A stretch of DNA of 64,000 nt, from assembly GCA_025331125.1 (NCBI GenBank), contig JAOALB010000046.1:186001-250000 (forward strand), given 5' to 3'. This DNA is from Mycogone perniciosa. Taxonomy: Eukaryota > Ascomycota > Sordariomycetes > Hypocreales > Hypocreaceae. The translations under genes were made by a program, and so were the position numbers. Below, piece by piece: positions 50,464-61,250 of this stretch (position 1 is its first letter; every line of letters starts with the position of its first letter). Under the pieces are notes generated by a model. That model saw nothing but the letters and a program-made list of their open reading frames with translations, was not told the DNA's origin and did no database searches.

Positions 50464-50545
50464 TGCGTAATCTGGGAATCGAACTCAGGGCTCCCCGACG
50501 TTGCTCGGATGGCAACGGAGAATTTTACCACTAAACCAATTACGC
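50464..50545 (-). tRNA. tRNA-Gly(GCC) with 11-nt intron
   Basis: The acceptor stem pairs GCGTAAT with ATTACGC and ends in discriminator A. D arm is GTTT-AGTGGTA-AAAT; T loop is TTCGATT on a CTGAG/CCCAG stem with one A-C mismatch. Without an intron the anticodon stem fails; removing 11 bases (plus-strand 50499-50509), one base 3' of the anticodon, restores a five-pair stem (CTCCG/CGGGG) and a seven-base loop TTGCCAT with anticodon GCC at 50511-50513. The intron can pair with the anticodon region (CGTTGC with GCAACG), as is common for nuclear tRNA introns. The mature length is 71 bases. It lies between the PKS and the O-methyltransferase. Confidence 0.88.
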
Positions 50546-50918
50546 TTGATCCAAATCTGGGATCCGCTTGTGAGAAGGACGGTGAGATTCTGCACTGTAA
50601 GCCTTTACTGACCACTGAAGTAAGACTATTTCTGGAATGTCTAATTTGTCAAAGGCCTTGTTGTCAGCCCTTTCACCAATCCGTGCATATCTTCTTCACC
50701 CTTCTGCGCTGAACATCTGTCATATGTGAGCAAGTTGGTCTACCTCGATAAAAAAAATTGTTGCAAGGTAATAACATCAGATTAGTACAAAGACAACAAA
50801 GCTATATATAGTATAATCCGAAAGTAAAAGGGATATCAAGTTCGTATCATCAATATTAAACCAAACCCCACAAACAACCTCAACCTTCCTCTCATCTGTA
50901 TATTGATCATTACTCTTC
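50546..50918. other. intergenic region
   Basis: Between the tRNA gene's 5' side and the 3' end of the O-methyltransferase gene. AT-rich from about 50740; no gene seen. Confidence 0.6.
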
Positions 50919-52686
50919 CTATGCTGATTCACCCTCAACCCCACTAGGCTCAATATTTTCGGGGTTCCACACAGCTTCAACGACGCTCATCCTGCAGTGC
51001 GGAGCTCTCTTCACTCCCTGTTTCTAATTAGTTACCTCCCATTAATAGTTATGGATCATAGCTTTCATCAACGTACCTTGAACTCGAATCTGGGATCAGC
51101 CGCCTTGAACAGCTCTCGGAATTCCCCCTCATCACGCTCTTGTGCATTCAGCAAGGTCATCATGACCAGGTCCATGCCTCTGATCAACTTCTCGTCCCAC
51201 GGGCTCTCCGAGCCTGGCTCGCGCAAACAGATATCGTTGATGATGATACGGGCGCCAGGTTTTAGTGCGGGGACGAGATTCTTGAGGATGGCGATAGCAT
51301 ATGGTGTGGAGTAGTTGTGTATAATCCACCGGAAGAAGTAAACTGTCAGTTCTTAGCAAGTCGCCCGGTATTGAAACTTCAAGGTGAGAACACCATACCA
51401 TCAGCACCCTTGACTGGCTGCTCCGTGAAGAAATCATGAGCCTGTAACTCAATCCTCTCTGCAATCGTCTCATCCTCACAGATTGGCTTCGGAGCACTTT
51501 CAACCGTTCTTGGCAAGTCTTGAACGACAAACTTCATCTTCTTCCACTTTTTCGCCAGATCTACTGAGGCAAATCCATGACTGCCGCCAATGTCCACCAG
51601 CGTGCCTCCTCTATCGTTCACCTCATGGAGATCACAGTCATCAACAAAGTAGCTAACCTCATAGCCCTCACCACCTGTCAAGCTCGCCATGGCACCACCC
51701 ATGCGCTTCGCCCGCGGGGGATCCTTACCAAATGTGACAAACATCGGATCGGCATCGACGGTGTCGAAGGCGAAGTTGAATCCCGTGCGGTTCGGAATGT
51801 TGGCGTCGGGGTATTTCTTCAGAGCTTGTAGGACATGGCCGGCGGCAGGAAATATCTCTTCGGAGTTGAATCCCACCCAGTCTTGGAGAACGGCATCTTC
51901 TACCAGTAGGCGAGAGGCAGCTGTGTGTGCAATGAAACCAGGGGATGGCTCACAAAAAATATGGTTAGTCATGGCATGGCGGAGGACGCGGGCAAGATTG
52001 ACCGGGTCCAACGGTGTCATGGTTTGGAGCTTCGTCAGTGCGATTGCGGACCCATCAAGGGGTACGAGTTTCGCTGGGTTATGATTAGTCGTGACCGGGA
52101 GTACGTTAGACAAGAAACCATACCAAGTCCATAGTTATTAACGATTTGAAGGCTCAGTGTATCCAAGTACTGTTAAGAGTTAGTTGAAGATTGAATAAGA
52201 CTGAGGCGACGTTCAACTTACGTTCCAGACTGTCCATCTCACATTTTCCCTCGGGCCTCTGACGAGGCTTGAGAGCTCTTCCGTTGCATGCACAATTCTC
52301 TGGCGACTCTCCTGCATGCCATGGGGAAGAGGAGGAAAGTCCTTGGGGGCATCAATCGCAAAGCCGGGTTCTCCCAACCCATTCACCTGCATGTACTTCT
52401 CTAATTTCTCTGTTTCGATGCGAATTGTCTCTGCTAGCGCGGCCATGCGTGATGTCTGATTCTGGGTTTGAGGAACACCGGGTTCCTCGTCCTTCTTCTG
52501 CGTAGATTCCTCATCCTTGTGTCTCAATTGTGTGAAGCTGGAGAGGGACACTCGATTCGATTTCTTATCAGCATCGCCGTTTGTAGAAGCTGCAGTTTGC
52601 GAATTGGAGAGCCACGAACGGACTCCTTGCCTAAAGCTTTTAACCATGGTTGGAGTTTTTCGAAATCCTCGTATGGAAGATTGCAT
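50919..52686 (-). CDS. SAM-dependent O-methyltransferase, plant COMT-like, 516 aa
   Basis: Transfers methyl from S-adenosylmethionine to a hydroxyl of a small molecule. Exons 52222-52686, 52124-52169 (46 bp), 51399-52073, 51077-51342 and 50919-51017 sum to 1551 bases. A winged-helix-like dimerisation region (LDTLSLQIVNNYGLAKLVPL, GFIAHTAASRLL) precedes the Rossmann domain with SAM motif VDIGGSHGFASVDLA and FVVQDLPRTV. The catalytic-base region is FFRWIIHNYS, where the usual HDW is HNY but the His is kept. An unusual first 85 residues (Ser/Thr/Lys/Gln-rich, basic start MQSSIRGFRKTPTMVKSFRQ) precede the normal family start; an internal ATG at 52647 is an alternative. It follows the PKS tail-to-tail and is the probable tailoring enzyme. 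Confidence 0.9.
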
Positions 52687-55273
52687 GAGAAGAACACAAG
52701 ATGTAGGATGCTCCGGGAGCTTTGTGTAAGACGGTAAGGGTCAGCACTGGTGTATTGCCTTGAAAAGTAGAAGTCGAAAGAAATAGGCGGATGAAGCACA
52801 AGAAATATCCAAGGATTTCAACTTCAACAAAGTCAGCAGCAGCCAATTCGCCGTGTGATTTGAGGGCTTCGAGTGAATCATTGAGCACGAACAAGCGCCT
52901 TAGATTTGCATTGGGGGGAACTTCAATTTCTTCAAGTGCAGGGTCAGGGGTCAAGATTCAACGCCCCATGGAGCCCAGAACCTCAAACGGCAATAAAGCC
53001 ACATGGTGAAGGCATGTTGGCCGGGTCATAGGCCATCCCAAAAGAACTTGGGAACCCAGGTCCTCGGCTAGGCATGTTCTGCCGGGATGTGTGAGCTCAC
53101 GCAGGAAGACAGACTCGCCGTACTAGCAGTTGCTTGCTGAACAAGCCAGCAGATATCCTTGCCTTTGCAAGAGGAGATTGGCCCCTCCCATGCTTCGAGC
53201 CGAAAAAGAAGTACTACCGCATATGCATCGAGGTGGAAGCAGCAATGGAGTGTTGACTTGGCATATACCATGCCCTTGGCGCTGTGAGTGAACCGGTCTT
53301 CATCTGTCTCGGGAGAAGATGTGAAGATGCCTTCGAACAAACGAGAAGGGCCAATTTTAGGCACTCGAGCCGGAACAACAAACCAAAGACCAATAGGCCG
53401 GGTCACTTCCAATGTGCGTCATCATCCCAGAGAACCTCGTATGTGTCACACGACAGCTCAAATGGCCCTGCCGCCTCAAATTGGACATCGCACTGCTGGG
53501 GCACCGACTATCGAAAGGATCAAAGAGAGAGAGGGAAAAAACAAAGACGAGATTAACACCTACCCTACGGAATTCAATTGCCAACTGTGGCCCTTCGCAA
53601 TGGTCGTTGTTTCTTGCTCATCGGCGTTGCGCCGTTGGTGTTCGGGTTTCGTCTTTGTGTGCTCTCCCCTTCTTTTTCAGACTTAATGCTACCGCCAAGT
53701 CTCCGAAAGTAGCGACGTGATTCGATTAACCGAAGCTAGGAGAGCGGAGGGGAGAAAACAATGACGGGAGGGAAAAGAAACGGAAGTCATAGCAACGAAA
53801 GGATTTGGCGTCTGAACTGCTACTACCGCTATTACTACTAACACGTTACAGAATGCACCAGCACTATTAGACAGCCTGCAGACGAACTCAGCAGCTAATA
53901 CGGAGTAGTATTATTATTAGTGCCCAGTAAAGTAGAACATTGCTGAAAGTCTACGTCTCGGGCGCGCAATGGAGAAAATCCAAGGTTTCTTTGAGACCAG
54001 CACCCCAGTCATCCCACAGCCCCTCAACGTAGCCAAAGCAAGGCTGCGAGGTACTCTTTCTTCTGGGATCTGAGAGAGAGTACATACTATGCTGGGGAGT
54101 GCGAAGTACTCGGTTCTCGTGCCATGCATGTCTTGCCCACCTGTTTCAACCGAGAATCTGGGCCATGAGAGTAATTGGTATTTCTGATTAGTAGTACTAG
54201 TAGGTATTTGTTCCAACTTCGTACTCGTATGAAATACGGAGCATATCAGTCAGGGGATGACTAACGAACCCAAGCTAAACCCACCACAACTCGAACAAAC
54301 GCTGCATATTACTACTACGGCTTAATGCTATTATTGATGCTCCGTACCGAGAGTTGAGGTGTTATCTCTTCTCTCATCCGGTTGTGGGTATCAGTGGGCC
54401 GCATTAAGAAAAATGGCTAGGGCCGGACCGACGCCGCTCGGGATGTTTTTATTCGCTGATTTCATGCTCTAGAGGAAACTCCGTGCGAGAGTAATTTACT
54501 CCTTGGACATGTTCACTTGACTGTGTCTTCAAGTGAACATGTCCAAGTTCTCCGGTTCGCAATGTATGTAGTAAGTAGTATGCAGCCATGTGCTTTCTTC
54601 CCCATCCAGCCTTCGTTTAGCTGTCTGGTTCAGCCCTTGCGTCTTCGCGAGGTCACCATTGGTTTACTAAGATGGCCAGCCTCCTTTGTCAGGGCGCCAC
54701 GTATTGGAGCTGGCATGGAAGCATCCTAACACACTGCTGGTTTAGCGCCACTATCCAAACTGAGAGTCTCAAGACTCGATCAAGGGCGTGAAGATCCATG
54801 CGTTTTGTGCCATCTGACAGTTACTAGTATCTAATAGTACTAGTGTTTGGTGCTTGAGAACAAACGCACTTCTGTCTCGGCTCTCTTCACCCGTACTTGG
54901 GAGGTGTGATGCAATGCATGGACCATCCACACACTGTAGGAGAAGTCCGAGGAGGCGGTCCTTTATCCCACTGCGGAAATGCGAATGGAAGTTCCTCGTC
55001 GCAAAGCATGATGAGCATCCAAGCTACTATGTACTTTAGCTGCATAGACATATAATCAACACTGGATTGAATGAAATCTCAACATAAAGTCTTTTTTCTC
55101 TTCGTACGACGTAGGATTGAATACGCAGGTTATGCGCTTCCATGGCTCTCCTCGTGTCCAAGAAAGACAGTCCTCTTGACACTCTAATAAGATCGACACA
55201 CAACGCCATGCTGCAATACTCTGTTTTCCCCTGATAAATAATGCCATCTGTCCCAGGCCAATGTCAGTTATTA
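52687..55273. other. 2.6-kb intergenic region
   Basis: Upstream of the O-methyltransferase and downstream of the LaeA-like gene. A minus-strand open frame (about 52780-52950) reads smoothly (EEIEVPPNANLRRLFVLND) but has no motif or partner exon. TACGGAGTA occurs at 53899-53907. A 19-bp perfect hairpin lies at 54502-54547. No gene supported. Confidence 0.5.
54502..54547. repeat. perfect 19-bp inverted repeat with 8-nt loop
   Basis: The arm CTTGGACATGTTCACTTGA (54502-54520) is matched exactly by its complement at 54529-54547, with loop CTGTGTCT. It lies in a stretch without genes. Confidence 0.95.
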
Positions 55274-57000
55274 TCATGCCTCATACGGCGGCTTCTGTGC
55301 GTAAACAATGTGAAACGGCATGTACATGAGGGAAGCATTGTCGAAATACGCTCGCCTAACCTCCATGAGGAACACCTCGACTTCATCACGATTCCACCCT
55401 AGTCCTCGGGTCAATGGCCCAAGAGCAATGGCCTGGAGACCGTCCAGAAGAATTGTTCGCCAATACAGGCCAACCGTCTTAAGCACCTTATTTTGGGGCC
55501 ATGTTCCAATAGGGACGTGAAGCACTCGCTCTGTGACGTTAACAAAGCCGGCCTCGTGCATCATATTGGCTAGTTTCCCGCCTGCTGACGCATTGAGATC
55601 GACACCCAAAACACCAAGCCCTTCTATAACGTTGTTCCAGAATTTGGCCACGGGATGGTCCGGTGGCATTTCCTTCTGGGGGTTTGCGCTTCGTGGGCTG
55701 TGATGTATCTCCTGGAGCTCGATCCAGCCGCCTGGCTTGAGGTGTCTGATGTCTCAGTCAGCAACCAAATAAAATCTATTCTATCTATGTCTTTCTTACT
55801 CTCTGGTCCGCCGGAACAGCTTCGTCCAATCCCTAATAGCCATGACAGTGTGACGAGAATGGATGTAATCAAAGTTATTCCGGGGGTGCAGCCATGGCGA
55901 TTCAACATCGTCCACGAGGAAACGAACATTGGGTGGTAACCAGTCGGGTTGGATTGGTGATAGGTCAATCCCAAGTATGTGCGCACTAGGGTATTGATCG
56001 CCCACTGCTCAAAGGGAAGTTCTATCGTCAGCATCTTGCTCAACGTGTGATATGCGGTGTGATCAAGATCAAGTTCCTTACTCTCAATCGGCCAAATGCC
56101 TGTCCCGGTTCCAATGTCAAGAATTTCCTGTGGATTGTTTCCGATGGGAGCAAAATGCAGCTTTTGGCTACATAAGAGCTTGACCATGGCGTGCTTCATG
56201 TCCTCCCTCTCCTGCTCCACATCGTCGTTGGGGAAGTTGTAGCTGCCCTCTCGGAATCGATGATATCGTCGGCCGTTCTCGTACATGTAATCCCGGACTG
56301 AAGACTCGGCTGACGTGCTTGCCGCGCTGAAGTCGTCGCTATCGTATCCGCCATCCGTTCCATCATCATCTGGACCGCTACCAATGCTGTCGGGGTTATC
56401 GCTGCTCTCTGCGACGATGGCATCCTGAGCTTGATCAAGTGCTTCGCGAGAGAGATGTTCCTGCTCGGCTGCAGATAAATTTGGGAATATAGAGACGCCA
56501 TTTGGGTGTGTTAAGGGAGCCATGAAAACCGACTCGGGTCTTGTACCGAATTTTGGCGACCTATAACCATCCAAAGGCGATGCTCGCCCTTGGTCTGCTT
56601 CATGCTTTGTATCTGGGTGTCTTCCATTCCCTCTTGGTTGAAGAGCCTGATTTCTTTGCGCCTCAGACTCCCTTGCGGGTCCCTGAGTAGAAAGATTTCC
56701 CATGGGACATGTTTGAGTCTTGTCTTGAGGATCTGCCGATACCAGACCCGGTCGACCCGTTGACATCCCACTACTGTCACCTAGTCTCCCTTCAGTATTT
56801 CTGTTCTCGGTCTGTCCCTCATGCTTGATACGGGGAGACTCGTCATCAGACTGTGATACGACTGTCCGTGGAAAGGTTTCATTTTGAGTAGTGGAGGAAT
56901 ACTTATCCCCTGTGTGGGGCGAAGAGTCCACCGCGTTGCTGTTTCCCAATGGCGTTGTATTGTTTGGGGCATCGAGGCTGTTCTTCTGATTTCCATTCAT
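55274..57000 (-). CDS. LaeA-like (TAM-domain) methyltransferase, 531 aa
   Basis: Family of SAM-dependent methyltransferases related to LaeA/UMTA that often sit in, or regulate, secondary-metabolite loci. Exons 56082-57000, 55800-56004 and 55274-55745 sum to 1596 bases. The first ~250 residues are a disordered Ser/Asn/Gln/Asp-rich extension ending in an acidic block (GSGPDDDGTDGGYDSDDFSA). The catalytic region follows: YMYENGRRYHRFREGSYNFP (typical entry motif), ILDIGTGTGIW (SAM motif I), ILGIDLSPIQPDWLPPNVRF, FDYIHSRHT, LKPGGWIELQEI and a C-terminal YAQKPPYEA. The ATG at 57000 (MNGNQKNS) was chosen because the longer frame has no ATG upstream. It is intact. Whether it belongs to the PKS locus is open. 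Confidence 0.92.
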
Positions 57001-58455
57001 TTCGACGGCTTGTGGAAGGCGATTCTTATCCTTGCGCGGATATGGAGATCGGAGTAACACAAGATGTTGGCCGATGACAAGTTAGCCGCTCGGTAGTCGT
57101 ATACACGCGGCGGAAAGACGAGATGGGCGGCGAATAATCCTCTTTTCTTATGTCATTTGTCCAATCTCGCTGGCGATTCCCCGATCACTATTAACTTCCA
57201 ATGGAGTATTGTGTGGTCGTATTTAATCGTATCGGTTGAAGACGCAGGTTCGGTACACTGGATTTCGTAATAGAGTGCAATTGTCGTTTTCTTCTTCAAT
57301 GACTATGGAATCTACCATAGGGGCCCCTTGAGGAATGCAAGGAGATGATGGAGCATGCGGAAAACAAAGGAGGTCAATGGCAATTGAGAAAAGAAATGCT
57401 GGTTCTTGGGCATACGAGTATTGATCTTGGGCTAGTGGTACTAATGACGGCCACCAATGGCCCCAGAGTTGGCTATAACACCTAAAACCCCGTACTGTGT
57501 TGCCCCTCGGCCAACTTTGAACCCTTACCAGTGACTTGTCAAGGACCTCCTAGCGAGCGTCACAGGCTGGATCGGAGAGCGCTGGGGGCCGTGTATGTCC
57601 CCTGAGCCTCGAGGCCCGCGTGGGCGAACGCGTTTGCAGAATTGGCTAAATTATACCACATGCTTTTTATCTTCTCCCTCATAAACTGGCCTAGAACTTG
57701 TGTTATTATTTCACGCCCAATTGGCATTCCTGCCAGTTCCTTATTCTCGTCGTAGTACGAAGTAGTAGTAGTTGTAGTATTGACAGATATCTGAGCATCA
57801 AACGACCAAGCACCACTAGCGGCCGCTGCGGAGCCTGATCCGGCGGTTTGTGTTCTTCTAGCTCCCGCTCAGGTATTCGCATTTTGATGCTAGGTATGGA
57901 TGTGTTAGTAGTGCTACCAGTAGTATGTATCAATAGTTGGATTGCCTAGGTTCTCTCTCTTGCATTAACGCGTTCTCACTTACGAGATGTTATAGTGGCA
58001 ATGTTACACGACAGCTGAACCTAGGGGCATACGCGGGACTAGAGGGGTGCATTTTGTGTGTGCCTTCGGCGTCCAAGGTCACACACCCTTGGAAAAATGC
58101 CGTGGAATTTTTTTGGTCGTCACCACCAAGAAGAAGATCTTAGCTACCAACAAACCTATCTCGTTACTTTTGCTCCGATCTCAACGTCTGCAAGCCTCTG
58201 CCCATCGTCGTGGCATATTTGCATTGACCTTGGCATCCCACGGAGATGGAAACAGTATACTACCTAGTAGTAATAGTAGTAGTCGGAGTACTTTGTGCGT
58301 ACAACATGCTTCCCACCATTATTAGTACATATCTCGATCAGCCTTGCTGAAGCCAAGGCCAATTCAAGATAGATGCCGCGGCTGATTGCATATCAATGTC
58401 TCACCGAAAATTATTGGGACGCCAACAGTGGGCAGGTCAATGATGCTGTGACTTG

Positions 58456-58471
58456 TACGGAGTACTCCGTA
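58456..58471. repeat. 16-bp perfect palindrome TACGGAGTACTCCGTA
   Basis: The two orientations of the dispersed 9-mer overlap by two bases and form a palindrome. Confidence 0.95.
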
Positions 58472-58678
58472 AGGGATACCAGGAATCCCTGAAGACCGGT
58501 GTCTTGGGGGGGGGAGACGTTTCCCTATCCGGAGCGCCTCATCACTCGCCACATTTGCCGTCACCGGCGGCGATAAAACCTGATCATTCCAGCTAGAAGT
58601 GGTAGATAGTAATACGGAGTAGTACGAGTAGATTGCCTGTCTCTGGTGCTTGAAGTCTAACAATCAGGGGGACGAGGT

Positions 58679-58719
58679 CGTTTACGAGTACATACGGAGT
58701 AGACATGTACTCGTAAACG
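58679..58719. repeat. 15-bp inverted repeat around TACGGAGTA
   Basis: The arm CGTTTACGAGTACAT (58679-58693) is matched exactly by ATGTACTCGTAAACG (58705-58719). The 11-base loop holds most of a TACGGAGTA copy (58693-58701). Confidence 0.95.
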
Positions 58720-58892
58720 GGAGACAAACCTAAATCTCAGGCTAAAAAAAAAGGCGACATGTCAACTTTCATCCAGGAAGCCCACTTTTTCAATGCCTGC
58801 TGACTCAATCTCTTTCTTGACACATAACTGTCTTATACTCAGACATATTAATACTACTCGTACGGAGTATATACAACCCCAAAGCCACACCC

Positions 58893-60092
58893 ATGTCCCG
58901 AGCTGCAAAGACTCCCCGCTGCGTTGGCAGCCCGTCCTTCAGCCCAGAGCAAGCCATTCAGGATACAGCGCGGTTGAAACAAGCCCAGGACCTCCTGGCC
59001 AAAAACGACCTCTACAAGGCCAGTCGCGTGCTGCTAGATCTCCCCGAGAGGGACACCTTCACGTACCACGCCATGACAAGTGTCAAGCTGGCAGAGGCTC
59101 AGTATGCCGTCAACCTGGGCAGCGCTAATGGATTGCATGCCTGGTATCGGAGCGAGGATGGCTCAACTGTAAGCAAGACTCTTCACCACGCCGCCCTGCA
59201 AGTGTAGGATGGGAGCTGAAGTTGTCTGCAGAGAGAACCCCCGCCAGTTCCGGATATTGAAGCCTACGTCTCCATCTTCAGTCCATCCACGGTCACTGTC
59301 TCCGCGCTCAAGAACTTTGAGACAAACGCCAAGAAGGCCTCGATACGCTCCGAGATTGCGGGAAACATCGCGAGCAAGAGGTATCTGCATCCGGCCTTGT
59401 CATCCCAGCTAACAATCCCCAAGTCCAAGTCGCCGCCTAGTCATAACCCGTACTTTGACTTTTGGGCTTGGTCGTGCCGAGCGTTGGAGTGGTGTGGTCC
59501 ATGCGCCTCGTCGGAGCGGGTGGCCACGAGCCATCATGTCCTACCCATCTTGATGCACCACTTTGGTTGTGCCACCCCGTCCCACGAGGGCTTGGAGATC
59601 TTGAAGATCTTAGCGGACGGGCGGGCCGTAGTGGATATAGGGTCCGGGAACGGATACTGGACCTTCCTGCTCCGACGCTACGGGTTGACTGTGTACCCAG
59701 TGGATAACATGCAAAGTGAGTGGAGGGTCAACTGGGTGGATGATACAGTTGTCTCGGACGGGGTGAAATGGTTGCGAAAGCACGGCAACGGTAAAGATAT
59801 GGTTCTGCTGCTGGTATATCCCGTTGTCGGTGGAGGTGTTGGCGGAGGCGCCGAGGGTGGCTTTACGCGGAACCTTGTCAACGCCTTTCAGGGAGATACC
59901 ATTGCCGTAGTCGGCACGCAGAATGGGAATGGGTACACGAGCTTCAGAGGTATGACGATGGATCAGTTTATGGAGAGGGCGCACAAGGACTGGACAAAGG
60001 TGGTGCAGATACCTTTGCCCAGCTTTGCGGGCAAGGACGAGGCTCTGTATGTCTTTCAACGAGGAGACAGGGCCCCGAAAGAGTCGAACTGA
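58893..60092 (+). CDS. protein with a methyltransferase-like glycine motif, 378 aa
   Basis: Exons 58893-59168 and 59232-60092 sum to 1137 bases. An N-terminal helical part (SPEQAIQDTARLKQAQDLLA, YKASRVLLDLPERDTFTYHA) is followed by a region with PYFDFWAWSCRALEWCGPC and SHHVLPILMHHFGCATPS. The motif VVDIGSGNGYWTFLLRRYGL is a good SAM-binding motif I with VYPVDN as a possible acidic strand 2 end. Then comes a Gly-rich loop (VVGGGVGGGAEGG) and a C-terminal FAGKDEALYVFQRGD. Catalytic residues cannot be assigned. I recognise it only as a fungal conserved-looking protein with a Rossmann methyltransferase fold; substrate unknown. It is divergent from the LaeA-like gene. Confidence 0.8.
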
Positions 60093-61250
60093 TATTTGTA
60101 AGGAGATCAATGCAGAGAAACATGGACGAGTCAAGTACTGTGTTATCTCCTATTGTATGTAGCTCCCGTACCAATATATCACCATTTCCATTAACGGCAT
60201 CTATGTATGACCAAAACACAACGCATACAGTTGTTTACTATCGTATGAGAGCACGCAAGACTAAGCATCACCGCCCACTCCTCAAATTCAAAAGCACCAC
60301 CGCGTGCCTCAGACATTGAAGGATTGTTGGTGTGGCTTGTTTGAACAGGGGTCCTGGTTAGAAGCTTTTGGGAAACCACTAGATAAAATCCAGCCTGTTG
60401 CGTGCATCAGTACTCCGTACAACTGTGGAAAAGAACGGAGACTGTGATACGAGTTCTACTGCTAGTACATTCCTTTTGTGAGGAGTAATAATAGTAAAAC
60501 TACCTAGCGAGTATTAGCATGAAGTATTAATAGTAGTAGATACCTACGAGTAGATAACAACGGAGTTTAGTAGCGAACTATTCCGTAGGTATTAGGCATC
60601 TTTCCTATGTGGTCGTCTCGAGTAGGTACTCGTACGAGTAAATGGACTCGAAGAATTCTCTACTCGTAAGCTTATTTTTGGCCTGTTCGGTGATTATAGC
60701 CTCTCATACTTCGTAGCTCTCTCAAATTTATAACTACCAATATCTTGATAATCATTGTGCTATTCATAGCGCCAACAAAATGCAGCTCTCACCCGCATTC
60801 TGTCAGAGGCAGATATCAGCATTCATTGGCACGAGACTCGAGAGCTAGGGCGACTTTTGCTAGCGCTGGCTCTTCTCCCAGACACTCAGCTGGACACCCA
60901 AACTGTTTTAGGCCCAGCCATCCCGTTGCCAGACCTGCAGAAGCTCTGTGAACTAATAGTGTATGGGGGCAGATGGTTGGCTAACAGCAACGCGACTACG
61001 GAGCATTCCATTTCTCTACTGTCCGTCGTCCCATCTTTTCTTTTCCATCCCATGATTGTTTTTCTATCCCTCTAATCGTCATTCTGGGCTCTACGAGTAT
61101 TACTCTCCCCCCTCCAGGGACGACAGAAGAGGGGAAATTCTTGGAACACCACCCCTCATCTTGGCTCGGCTGAAAGAGCAGCCCCCGCCATACATACATA
61201 CGAGTACACCAAAACAAACCAGGCCAAATTATCCGCTCGCATTACCTACC
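60093..61250. other. 1.2-kb intergenic region with an open coding-like fragment
   Basis: TACTCCGTA at 60411 and several TACGAGTA variants. On the plus strand one frame from about 60764 to 61075 reads QQNAALTRILSEADISIHW then LGRLLLALALLPDTQLDTQ without a stop, but it lacks an ATG and partner exon. The annexin leader follows (about 61080-61250). Confidence 0.5.

Larger units (their letters stand above)
57001..58892. other. 1.9-kb divergent intergenic region
   Basis: Between the LaeA-like gene and the 378-residue gene. Contains AGT-type triplet runs (57755-57780, 58260-58285), a run of G at 58507-58514, five 9-mer copies (58456, 58463, 58613, 58693, 58861), a 16-bp palindrome and a 15-bp inverted repeat. 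No gene supported. Confidence 0.55.

Noticed and set aside
49793..50515. 240-residue minus-strand frame over the PKS end
   Set aside because: Antisense to the ACP-coding exon and runs into the tRNA gene; no protein features.
52640..52954. 104-residue minus-strand frame upstream of the O-methyltransferase
   Set aside because: No domain, no good splice to the methyltransferase, and it overlaps that gene's first exon in another frame.
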